DNA of 41,987 nt from Anaeromicrobium sp. Its GTDB lineage: Bacteria > Bacillota > Clostridia > Peptostreptococcales > Thermotaleaceae. A program made the translations under genes and the position numbers. The notes under the pieces were generated by a model. That model saw nothing but the letters and a program-made list of their open reading frames with translations. It was not told where the DNA came from and searched no databases. Position 1 is the first letter of the stretch, and each line of letters opens with the position of its first letter. Where the stretch lies: contig NZ_JAOART010000120.1 of assembly GCF_025210435.1 (NCBI RefSeq), forward strand, positions 1 to 41,987, given 5' to 3'. Positions 33,009 through 40,434 of the stretch are shown in pieces.

Positions 33009-33779
33009 TTATTTAATATTGTCCATGGCAGATTTAGCAAATTCAGTAGTAACTATTTTATCATAAGGAGCTCTTTTATCTAATTCTCCAGCCATCTCAA
33101 CTATATCCATCATGTGATTTAATCCTTCCTCTGTAAGAATCAAATCAGGTTTCCAAGTATCTTGAGCCTTGTATCTATTAACCACCTCTGTCAATATTTC
33201 CATATCTGCATCTGGGAATTGGGGAGATATGGCGGCAGCCACTTCTTCTGCTGAATGGTTCTCTACCCATTTCATTCCTTTATACACGCCGTTAGTGAAT
33301 TTTTGAATAATCTCAGGATTGTTTTCTATAAAACTCTTTTTCGCAGAATAACAAGTATATGGTATATAGCCACCTTCTTTACCGATTGACGCAACTATAT
33401 GTCCTGCACCTTCATTTTCCATCAAAGAAGCAACGGGCTCAAAGAGTGTTACAAAATCTCCTTCACCACCCTTAAAAGCTCCTGCCATCACAGAAAATTG
33501 TATATCTGTCCTAACATTTACATCTTTACCTGGGATTATATTGTTAGATTTTAAAACATATTCTAGGGTCATCTCAGGCATACCACCCTTTCGACCACCT
33601 ATAATTGTTTTTCCCTTAACCATATCAAAAGTAAATTTTTCCATAGGATTTCTAGCCACTAAAAATGATCCGTCCCGTTGGGTCAATTGGGCGAAGTTAA
33701 CTGCATAATCATCTTTACCCTTGTTATATACATACACAGAGGCTTCAGGTCCCATAAATCCAATGTCTACTTGATTAGA
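33009..33779 (-). pseudogene. NMT1/SsuA-like substrate-binding lipoprotein, C-terminal part (interrupted gene)
   Basis: Encodes the last 255 residues of a periplasmic-type binding protein: NQVDIGFMGPEASVYVY at the junction, then KGKTIIGGRKGGMPEMTLEY, DFVTLFEPVASLMENEGAG and VENHSAEEVAAAISPQFP. This is the family that binds nitrate/sulfonate/thiamine-precursor-like ligands for ABC importers. There is no signal peptide and the only start (GTG 33791) lies in foreign sequence. The missing first 79 codons, including signal and lipobox, are at 39979-40214, 6.2 kb away on the same strand. No frameshift or stop is present in this part, so the gene can be rebuilt by excision of the intervening element. 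Confidence 0.88.
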
Positions 33780-33802
33780 TGGGAAAGACACCTAAGGATA
33801 GG
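33755..33802. other. attL: left junction of the inserted element
   Basis: The crossover dinucleotide is GA at 33778-33779. To its left is lipoprotein-gene sequence (CTACTTGATTA); to its right is element sequence TGGGAAAGAC, then the arm ACCTAAGGATAGG at 33790-33802. That arm is the inverted partner of the arm at 39956-39968 (12 of 13 bases). Confidence 0.85.
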
Positions 33803-33874
33803 ATTTATGAATGGAATAGGGACAAATGTATTTTTCATATGTATTAATAGTAAAGGATAAAGGGGTGAGTCCAT

Positions 33875-34060
33875 ATGGATAATTGGGTAGATACACCCTA
33901 TGGGAAGAGATATAAAGAGGATTATAATAAAACCATGGCCTTTTTTATGACAGCTCCACAGGAGAAGGGGAAAAGAAATATACCAGATGATTTGATGGAT
34001 ATTATTTTGGAAGAATATATACATATAAAAAGACATTTAGTAAATAATAAGGAGGACTAA
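33875..34060 (+). CDS. Small protein next to the recombinase (61 aa), possible directionality factor
   Basis: A 61-residue charged soluble protein (MDNWVDTPYGKRYKEDYN at the start, HIKRHLVNNKED at the end). AAGGGGTGAG lies upstream of the ATG. It lies between attL and the recombinase and converges on it with 11 bases between stops. Recombination directionality factors of serine integrases are small, varied and often neighbours of the integrase; that role is only suggested by position. No family recognised. Confidence 0.5.
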   Translation: MDNWVDTPYGKRYKEDYNKTMAFFMTAPQEKGKRNIPDDLMDIILEEYIHIKRHLVNNKED

Positions 34061-34071
34061 ATGTCTTTAAA

Positions 34072-35556
34072 TCAAATTTTATAATAGATATGAATTTTCT
34101 TTTTTTCATAGGGCCTATCATTATGAAATATTTCTATGCGGTCAATAATCCTATTTAGGATTTTTTTCTTGGAGTGAAAGGAAAATGTATGAAAACTTTT
34201 ACTAAAGGATTTTATATAAATAATAAAATCTCCATCCTTTTGGTGATTTTCCATGTTATATAGTTTGGATTGTAATTCCTTTAAAAGTTTATTTTTTTCT
34301 TCCTTTTCTTTAGATAACTTTTCTCTTCTGTGGGTGAAATCCATTTCTGTAATTAAATCCTTTTCAATGAGATCAAATAGTTTATCCCTTCTCTTTGAAA
34401 TAAGATTAATACTTTCTTTCAATGTAGAAATGTCATTTTTCAGTATATATAGAGTATGATTTTTTTCTTTAATTAATTTTTCATTAATTTCATAAATCAT
34501 ACTTTGGGATGCTTCTAGGTTTTCAATGGTCTTTTGTATTTCCCTTATGATTACATTTTCAGATATGTAATGGTGAGTACATTTTCCATAGTGTTTGTAG
34601 CTTTTACAAGTAAAAAACACTTCTCCATTTTTTCTACTATTTCTAAGCATATATTCTTTACAATCTCCACAAAAGATGATACCAGCTAGTAAATTGGGGA
34701 CTTTAGAAGAGGTTCCACGGTTTAATTTTCTTCTACTCATATTTTCCTTTGATTTTAAAAAGATTTCCTTAGAAATTATAGGTTCATAGGTCCCCTTATA
34801 AGTGTTGTAGTCATGGGAATAAACTACTTTTTTCTTTCCATTCTTCTTTATATATTGTTGTCTTTTATGAACCATCTCCCCATAATAGGTGGGGTTTTTT
34901 AATATACGTACAATGGAAGAACTAGTAAAAGGTTTTTTATTCCTGGTTGTATATCCTAAATTATTAAGGTAAATGGCTATACTTCTAGTACCAATGTTTT
35001 TACTTCCACTAAGATGAAATATTTTTTTTATAATTTCAGATTCCTTTTTATTGATTTTTAAAGTTTTATCTTTAGTCAATTCATACCCTAAGGGAGGTCT
35101 TCCTCCTCTCCATTTACCCTCATGTAATATTTTTTTATGAGCAAGTTGAATTCTTTCACTTATGGAAGCTCTTTCAAATTCGGCAAAGGAGCCTAGCATA
35201 TTTAGCATTAATTTACCAGAGGCTGTGGAAGTATGGAAATTTTCTGTTTTTGACTTAAATATTATATTATTGTTTGTAAATGTTTCTATTATTTTCATCA
35301 AATCTGCCATGTCCCTAGAAAGTCTGTCTAATCTCCACACTAGTACTACATCATAATTTTTACAATCCTTTAATAATTTTTTCAAGGCAGGTCTGTCCAT
35401 TGTACTTGCAGAATAGCCTCCATCCGTATATATATTATAAATATCATAATGAAAGGCATGACAATAGGTTAATAATTCTTGTTTTTGGGCTCCTATGGAA
35501 TGGCCACCAGAAGCTTGTTCTTCTGTACTTACACGGAGATATAGGGCTGCTTTCAA
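34072..35556 (-). CDS. Large serine recombinase
   Basis: A 494-residue site-specific recombinase. Catalytic resolvase domain at residues 1-145: YLRVSTEEQ with the nucleophile S10, then VLVWRLDRLSRD and the AEFERASISERIQ helix that leads into DNA. A Recombinase domain follows (about 150-260, GKWRGGRPPLGYEL), then a zinc ribbon (GIIFCGDCKEYM and FFTCKSYKHYGKC) and a long coiled coil (about 355-450). This is the full integrase layout that acts on attP x attB and needs no host factor. TTG start at 35556 with GAGGTG eight bases upstream; a GTG at 35565 is part of that site. It is the element's own integrase/excisionase. Confidence 0.92.
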   Translation of the reverse strand: MKAALYLRVSTEEQASGGHSIGAQKQELLTYCHAFHYDIYNIYTDGGYSASTMDRPALKKLLKDCKNYDVVLVWRLDRLSRDMADLMKIIETFTNNNIIFKSKTENFHTSTASGKLMLNMLGSFAEFERASISERIQLAHKKILHEGKWRGGRPPLGYELTKDKTLKINKKESEIIKKIFHLSGSKNIGTRSIAIYLNNLGYTTRNKKPFTSSSIVRILKNPTYYGEMVHKRQQYIKKNGKKKVVYSHDYNTYKGTYEPIISKEIFLKSKENMSRRKLNRGTSSKVPNLLAGIIFCGDCKEYMLRNSRKNGEVFFTCKSYKHYGKCTHHYISENVIIREIQKTIENLEASQSMIYEINEKLIKEKNHTLYILKNDISTLKESINLISKRRDKLFDLIEKDLITEMDFTHRREKLSKEKEEKNKLLKELQSKLYNMENHQKDGDFIIYIKSFSKSFHTFSFHSKKKILNRIIDRIEIFHNDRPYEKKKIHIYYKI

Positions 35557-35652
35557 AAGAATCACCTCTTAAGCATATATACTAACACATATGCAAATAG
35601 TCATAATATTTATTACTAAATTTATAAAGTTATAATCATCTATTAAGAATGG

Positions 35653-35687
35653 TACCATATAATAGAAATCCTATCTATTATATGGTA
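35653..35687. promoter_or_regulatory. Perfect 14-bp inverted repeat in the divergent promoter region of the element
   Basis: TACCATATAATAGA (35653-35666) and TCTATTATATGGTA (35674-35687) are exact inverted repeats with a 7-base gap. It lies between the recombinase (minus) and phosphatase (plus) starts, with no T-run on either side, so an operator is more likely than a terminator. It could coordinate both transcripts. Confidence 0.6.
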
Positions 35688-35742
35688 ATATTAAAAAGGC
35701 TTGTAATTTTATAAGTCTTCAACAAAATAGGAGTGATATAGT

Positions 35743-37173
35743 ATGGAAGAAATATTTATACAAGATGAAGAAATAGATTTTAATAACTTAGACCTATTAA
35801 AAGTCATAATAAAAAATATCTCTCATATAGTAGCCGTATATGGGCTAGATAAGACTATTATGTTCCATAATGAGGCTGCTTATGAATTTTATAATGGAGA
35901 TAAAAATGAAATTAAGGGTAAAAGATGTTATGAAATGGTAAATAGAAATGAAGAATGTTTAGATTGTTTCTTTAATAAAGCCATGGAGACTAAAGAAATA
36001 ATAGAAGGAGAAAAATTTATTCCTGAAATAAAAAAACACATGAAATCTAAATATACTCCTGTATTAAATAAATCAGGAGAAGTAAGATTTGTTATTGTAC
36101 AATCAAAGGATATTACTCAAAAAAGGGAATTGGAAAAAAAGTTAGAAGAAAATGAAATAAGGTATAAAAAAATAGTAAATGTATTGCCTGATCCTGTGGT
36201 CATTACAGTGAATGGAAAGATTGTTTTTGGAAATGAAGTAGCCCATAAATATTTTTATGAACTTATTGGAAAGGACATATGTGAGCTTCTATCTGATTCT
36301 TCAAAAACTGCAAAAAAGAGACTTAATCAGATAGTTGAAAATAAAACAGACAAAGCTACCTTTGATTATAGGATTAATCTGGATAATAAACGTATAATTG
36401 ATGTGGAAGTGTGTTCAAATTATCTTATTTATCAAGGAAAACCAGCAGTTATGTCAATTCTTAGGGATATTACTGAAAGAAAAAAAGAATTAAATGCGGC
36501 TGCAAAAATTCAAAGGGGAATATTTGAAAAAAGTATTTCTCTATCAAATAAGATTAATGTGGAAACTCTTTATGTACCAGCAAAAACAGTTAGCGGAGAT
36601 TTTTTCTATATGGAGAAAATAAATGAGGATTTAATCCTTGGAATTATTGGAGATGTAAGTGGAAAAGGAATATCTGCAGCCCTTAGCATATCTGCATTTA
36701 ATGTATTATTCCATGAAGTGATTTTAAAGGAACAAAATCCATACGATATAATCAATCATCTGAATAAGAAGGTCATTGATTATTTGGGAGAAAGGTATGT
36801 TGCTGCATGTTGTTTTAGTCTTGATTTGAAAAAAAATGAAGCTAAAATAGCAGCTGCAGGTATTAATGAATTTGTACTTCAACATGGGAATACTACAATG
36901 GAAAAAAGAATTATTAAAGGACCTTTCCTAGGCATGTTTGAAGACAGCATATTTGATGAACAAACAATTCACTTTCACAGGGGAGACAAGTTTTATTTCT
37001 TTACTGATGGATTAGAATCCATACTCAATAACAAAGAAATTCGTAAAAAACATTTCGAAAAGGCTACACCTATTCATGTGAAAAAATACTTGAATAAATA
37101 TTTAAAGAATATATCTGACAATGTAGAAGGAATAAAAGATGATTGCACTTTATTATCATTAGAAATTAAATAA
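35743..37173 (+). CDS. PAS-PAS-PP2C protein phosphatase (RsbU/SpoIIE type)
   Basis: A 476-residue soluble phosphatase. PAS 1 (about 17-125) contains the cysteine set C62, C72 and C75 in KRCYEMVNRNEECLDCFF, which could bind a metal, heme or cluster or act as a redox switch. PAS 2 spans about 137-248 (VLPDPVVITVNGKIVF). The PP2C/SpoIIE domain (about 255-476) has VSGDFF (D285), GDVSGKG (D304) and GIKDDCTLL (D466, D467), so the metal-binding aspartates are intact. Such enzymes dephosphorylate a STAS anti-sigma antagonist; the partner is likely the STAS protein at 39616. First gene of the plus-strand block; the next ORF starts 16 bases on. Confidence 0.88.
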   Translation: MEEIFIQDEEIDFNNLDLLKVIIKNISHIVAVYGLDKTIMFHNEAAYEFYNGDKNEIKGKRCYEMVNRNEECLDCFFNKAMETKEIIEGEKFIPEIKKHMKSKYTPVLNKSGEVRFVIVQSKDITQKRELEKKLEENEIRYKKIVNVLPDPVVITVNGKIVFGNEVAHKYFYELIGKDICELLSDSSKTAKKRLNQIVENKTDKATFDYRINLDNKRIIDVEVCSNYLIYQGKPAVMSILRDITERKKELNAAAKIQRGIFEKSISLSNKINVETLYVPAKTVSGDFFYMEKINEDLILGIIGDVSGKGISAALSISAFNVLFHEVILKEQNPYDIINHLNKKVIDYLGERYVAACCFSLDLKKNEAKIAAAGINEFVLQHGNTTMEKRIIKGPFLGMFEDSIFDEQTIHFHRGDKFYFFTDGLESILNNKEIRKKHFEKATPIHVKKYLNKYLKNISDNVEGIKDDCTLLSLEIK

Positions 37174-37189
37174 AATAAGGAGCACAAAG

Positions 37190-37570
37190 ATGAAGAAAAG
37201 AGAATTTGTTTTGTACGATTTAACTGAACATAATAGGATTATTGAAGAAATAATTAAAGAATTAAATGCTTTTGAGTATTATTTTGATATAAAGCTAATT
37301 CTTACAGAGGCTTTGACCAATGCCTATAAGCATGGAAATAAAAATGACAATAAAAAGCCCATTTATTTGAGATATTTCTATAATAATAAGAATTTAACAT
37401 TTGAGATAGAAGATTCAGGATCTAATCATAAAAATATAACCATTCCTGATGAAATATCAGATAAAAACTTATTAAATACCTTTGGAAGGGGATTATTTCT
37501 TATTAAAAGTATGGCTGATAATGTAGAATCTAAAGGTAATATGTTAGTTATACAAAAATATCTAAATTAA
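37190..37570 (+). CDS. RsbW/SpoIIAB-like HATPase (anti-sigma factor or switch kinase)
   Basis: A 126-residue HATPase_c_2 protein. N box LILTEALTNAYKHGN, G1 box FEIEDSG, G2 box FGRGLFLIKSMADNV: all ATP-binding motifs of the RsbW/SpoIIAB group are present and the length is right. Family members phosphorylate a STAS partner and hold a sigma factor or another target. No sigma factor gene is in the element, so the target is either a host sigma factor or a different output. Lies between phosphatase and chemoreceptor in the same direction. Confidence 0.85.
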   Translation: MKKREFVLYDLTEHNRIIEEIIKELNAFEYYFDIKLILTEALTNAYKHGNKNDNKKPIYLRYFYNNKNLTFEIEDSGSNHKNITIPDEISDKNLLNTFGRGLFLIKSMADNVESKGNMLVIQKYLN

Positions 37571-37609
37571 AAAAATGAACAGCTTAAAAATTTAGGAAGG
37601 AGAATATCC

Positions 37610-39613
37610 ATGAAGATGAGCTTAAAAACCAAATTGATCTCAATGTTTTTTATATTTATTTCAGTTCCGCTTATTATTTTAGGAATTATATCTAGTAATA
37701 TGGCTTCAAATTCAATGGAACATTTGACTGAGGAAGAATTGAGGCAAATCACTGAAGATGCATCTAAAGCTATTAATCAGAGCATATATTCAGTGGATAA
37801 ATATGTACAAGTTTTAAGTCATAATAAGGATTTTGCTAATATTGCCATAGAAAATATTGAAGATGATTTTAAAGTATTTCAATATTTAAAAACTCTTCAA
37901 GAAGAAAACAGTGAGGAAATAGAAAAAATAATTATTACTGATAAATTTGGTAAGGGTGTTATTAGTAGTGATGATAAGAACTATAATGTGGATTTGAGTA
38001 ATCGAAGCTATGTGCAAAGTGCTTTAAAAGGTTCTAAATATATAAGTGAAGTAATAATATCTAAAGTTTCAAAAAACCCCATAATAGGAATAGCCTATCC
38101 ATTAAAGATTAATGATGAAATTGTAGGAACAATAACTGGAACAATTAAGTTTGAGAATGTATCTAAGCATGTTTCTCATATAAAAGTAGGGCAAAAGGGA
38201 TATGCCTATATGATAGATAAAAATGGATTATTTGTTTATCATCCTGAAAAAGAGAAGGTATTAGAAGAAAATATAAAAGATAGAGCTAACGACCAATTGA
38301 ACAAATTAATAGAAAGAATGGAATTAGGAAAAGAGGGAGAAGGTTATTATGAATATGAAGGAGAACGTAAATTCGTAAGATTTACCCCTTCTAATAAATG
38401 GATTGTGGCAGTAACGGCTGATTATGATGAATATATGGCTGTGGCAACAACTATTAAAAGAAATACATTTGTTATAACAGTGGTATCATTGATAATGGCA
38501 ATGTTTTTAGCCTACTCAATCACAACAAGGAACATAATAAATCCCATTAAAAAACTAGAAGAATTGATGATAAATGCAGGAAATGGGGATTTGACAGTTA
38601 AATCAAATATAACTACAAAGGATGAAATACAAACTCTAGGTGAATGTTTCAATGAAATGATAGAACATCAATCTAATGTAATAAGTCATGTTAGAAAAGG
38701 CGCAGAGGATTTAGCATCAGCATCACAAGAAGTTTCTGCTTCTACGGAAGAAGTAAGTGTATCTACTGAAGAAATTACATCTAATATACAGGAGGTTGCA
38801 GCTAATGCAGAAGAGCAAAACAATACTATAATTGAAACATCTGAAGTTTTAGTTCAACTTTCAAGTTTAATACAAATAGCTCAAATCAAAGCAACTAAAG
38901 CTAAAGATAATTCAAGATATAGTAAAATAGCTGCAGAAAAAGGAAGAAATAATGTTGAAAAAACAGTTGAAGCCATTGAAAATATAAATAAGGTATCAAC
39001 TGAGACGGCACATATATTAAAAGAATTAAATGAACTTTCCAACAAAGTTAGTGGAATTATTGAAACAATTAATAAAATTTCAGATCAAACAAATTTATTA
39101 GCATTAAATGCTGCCATTGAAGCCGCAAGGGCTGGAGAACATGGAAAAGGATTTACAGTGGTAGCAGATGAAGTTAGAAAGCTTTCAGAACAAACAAGTG
39201 TGGAGGCAAATGAAATAGGTTCTTTGGTAAATCAAATGGTAACTCAAATAAATGCTGCCGTTAGATCCATGAATTCAAGTAAGAGGGTAGTACAAAAGGG
39301 TGTAATTGTGGCAAATGAAACGGATGAATCATTTGTGAGTATTATAAATGCAGTGGAACAAATAGTAAATGATATTGAACAAATAGTAAATGTTACGAAG
39401 GATGAAGTGGCAAGTTCTGATCAAATAATAAATCTTATTGATGCTGTTGCAACTATTACTGAGACTACCGCAACAAATAGTGAAGAAGTGGCTAAATCAA
39501 CAGAAGAACAATCCTCCGTAATTGAAAATTTAGCAGCTAGTGCAGAAGAAACTAGCGCCATGGCTAATAGTTTAAATGATCTTGTAGTAAAATTTAAAAT
39601 TGGAGGAGAGTAA
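37610..39613 (+). CDS. Methyl-accepting chemotaxis protein with dCache sensor
   Basis: A 667-residue receptor. TM1 at about 9-28 ([18 protein letters not shown]), an external double-Cache domain (about 40-275; [14 protein letters not shown] and [17 protein letters not shown] are typical), TM2 at about 284-304, HAMP (about 305-358), then a coiled-coil signalling domain with the conserved tip [18 protein letters not shown] at about 492-510. There is no C-terminal NWETF-like tether. The family feeds CheA/CheW; in this neighbourhood it may instead, or also, drive the partner-switching proteins. The STAS gene starts two bases after its stop. Confidence 0.9.
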   Translation: MKMSLKTKLISMFFIFISVPLIILGIISSNMASNSMEHLTEEELRQITEDASKAINQSIYSVDKYVQVLSHNKDFANIAIENIEDDFKVFQYLKTLQEENSEEIEKIIITDKFGKGVISSDDKNYNVDLSNRSYVQSALKGSKYISEVIISKVSKNPIIGIAYPLKINDEIVGTITGTIKFENVSKHVSHIKVGQKGYAYMIDKNGLFVYHPEKEKVLEENIKDRANDQLNKLIERMELGKEGEGYYEYEGERKFVRFTPSNKWIVAVTADYDEYMAVATTIKRNTFVITVVSLIMAMFLAYSITTRNIINPIKKLEELMINAGNGDLTVKSNITTKDEIQTLGECFNEMIEHQSNVISHVRKGAEDLASASQEVSASTEEVSVSTEEITSNIQEVAANAEEQNNTIIETSEVLVQLSSLIQIAQIKATKAKDNSRYSKIAAEKGRNNVEKTVEAIENINKVSTETAHILKELNELSNKVSGIIETINKISDQTNLLALNAAIEAARAGEHGKGFTVVADEVRKLSEQTSVEANEIGSLVNQMVTQINAAVRSMNSSKRVVQKGVIVANETDESFVSIINAVEQIVNDIEQIVNVTKDEVASSDQIINLIDAVATITETTATNSEEVAKSTEEQSSVIENLAASAEETSAMANSLNDLVVKFKIGGE

Positions 39614-39615
39614 AA

Positions 39616-39894
39616 GTGAATACATCAAATATTATAATACCTAAAAATTTTGCAGTAGATGAGGCCTCTGATTTTAGAGAAGAAATAATTCTCTTAATCA
39701 ACAAAGGTGAAAGGGTCTTTACCCTTAATTTTAGTAAGTGTGAATTTATAGATAGTACGGGACTTGGCGTATTAGTATCAATATATAAAAAATGTGAAGA
39801 AGTAAATGGAGAGCTGAAACTTCATTCAATTAATTCACAAGTCATGAGGATTTTTCAATTAACAAGACTAGACAAAGTATTTAATATTAAATAA
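39616..39894 (+). CDS. STAS-domain anti-sigma factor antagonist (RsbV/SpoIIAA-like)
   Basis: A 92-residue single STAS domain. The phosphorylation loop FIDSTGLGVLVSIYKKC has S47 (followed by T48) where RsbW-type kinases act. Length is slightly short but complete. GTG start with GGAGGAG seven bases upstream, inside the same transcript as the chemoreceptor. It should be phosphorylated by the RsbW-like protein and dephosphorylated by the PP2C protein. A terminator follows at once. Confidence 0.88.
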   Translation: MNTSNIIIPKNFAVDEASDFREEIILLINKGERVFTLNFSKCEFIDSTGLGVLVSIYKKCEEVNGELKLHSINSQVMRIFQLTRLDKVFNIK

Positions 39895-39896
39895 TG

Positions 39897-39928
39897 AAAA
39901 AGCAAAGAGTGAATTCTTTGCTTTTTTC
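39897..39928 (+). terminator. Terminator of the element's plus-strand operon
   Basis: Perfect 12-bp stem AAAAAGCAAAGA/TCTTTGCTTTTT (39897-39908 with 39915-39926) with a T-run. It ends the operon just before attR. Confidence 0.85.
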
Positions 39929-39955
39929 CTTTATATATTAAAATCTATGTAAAAA

Positions 39956-40003
39956 CCTATCTTTAGGTATCATTATAGGATAATAAGGCAGTCATGGTTT
40001 TAT
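39956..40003. other. attR: right junction of the inserted element
   Basis: Arm CCTATCTTTAGGT (39956-39968), then TATCATTATAG-type element sequence up to the crossover GA at 39979-39980, then lipoprotein-gene sequence TAATAAGGCAGTCATGG. The rebuilt attP is 23 + GA + 23 bp with 14 of the outer 16 positions matching in inverted sense. Confidence 0.85.
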
Positions 40004-40214
40004 CTGCACCTTGACCATTAATTATTTCTAATTCTATGCCCTCTTCTTCAAAAAAACCATTAGTTATGGCCACATATTGAGGTGCGTAGAATACAGAGTG
40101 AGTAACTTCAGCTAACCGAACAGTAGTTAGGCCTTTGTCATCACAACCAATAGATGCTATTGATATGATTAGTAATAAGGTGAGAAAAAGAGCTGTTTTC
40201 TTAAACTTTTTCAC
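39979..40214 (-). pseudogene. NMT1/SsuA-like substrate-binding lipoprotein, N-terminal part (interrupted gene)
   Basis: Encodes the first 79 residues: basic start and hydrophobic signal (MKKFKKTALFLTLLLIISIA), lipobox with C24 in SIGCDD, then the binding-protein opening VRLAEVTHSVFYAPQYVAI, GFFEEEGIELEI and GADKTMTALLS. After the serine the frame enters the element, adds four residues and stops at 39963. As it stands this would make only a short lipopeptide. The rest of the gene is at 33009-33779. ATG start with GGGGGGA upstream. No permease or ATPase gene is adjacent in the window. Confidence 0.88.
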
Positions 40215-40302
40215 AAAAATCCCCCCTAATAAGAATTTTCCTATAATATTAATATATTCACATGGATTATAAAGGTTACTATAGATTTCGTATTTATAAA
40301 CC

Positions 40303-40336
40303 AGATTTATGTGAGCCTATTTCAGGAAAGTATATT
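40303..40336. repeat. Fragment of the dispersed repeat relic, copy 3
   Basis: TTTATGTGAGCCTATTTCAG and the following bases match 21034-21067 with about five changes. Only this end of the repeat is present. Nothing else is visible between 40215 and 40434. Confidence 0.5.
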
Positions 40337-40434
40337 AGGGTAAAGTCTAAGGGAAAGTTCTATTTTATAGAAGGTTATTAATGTAAATTATCGAAATTAT
40401 ATAATAAGAGAAAAGGACTAAGGGAGATAGGCAT

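Larger units (their letters stand above)
33778..39979. mobile_element. 6.2-kb serine-recombinase integrative element inside a lipoprotein gene
   Basis: The element is 6,201 bp measured GA to GA. It splits a substrate-binding protein gene exactly within a serine codon: the outer flanks join as TTA-TTA-TC|T-AAT-CAA and restore an uninterrupted 334-residue frame. Contents from left: a 61-aa ORF, a large serine recombinase (minus), a 14-bp inverted repeat, then on the plus strand PP2C phosphatase, RsbW-like kinase, chemoreceptor and STAS genes, and a terminator. It has no replication, conjugation or phage structural genes. The form resembles skin-type and other gene-interrupting elements that can leave precisely. 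Confidence 0.88.

Noticed and set aside
33009-33791. Taking the 260-aa frame starting at GTG 33791 as a complete gene
   Set aside because: It lacks a signal peptide and the first lobe, and its first codons lie in element sequence. The missing part is at 39979-40214 and fits exactly.
35653-35687. Terminator
   Set aside because: The stem is perfect but no T-run follows on either strand, and no gene ends there.
33778-39979. Prophage or integrative conjugative element
   Set aside because: Besides the recombinase there are no phage structural, lysis, replication or conjugation genes, and 6.2 kb is too small.
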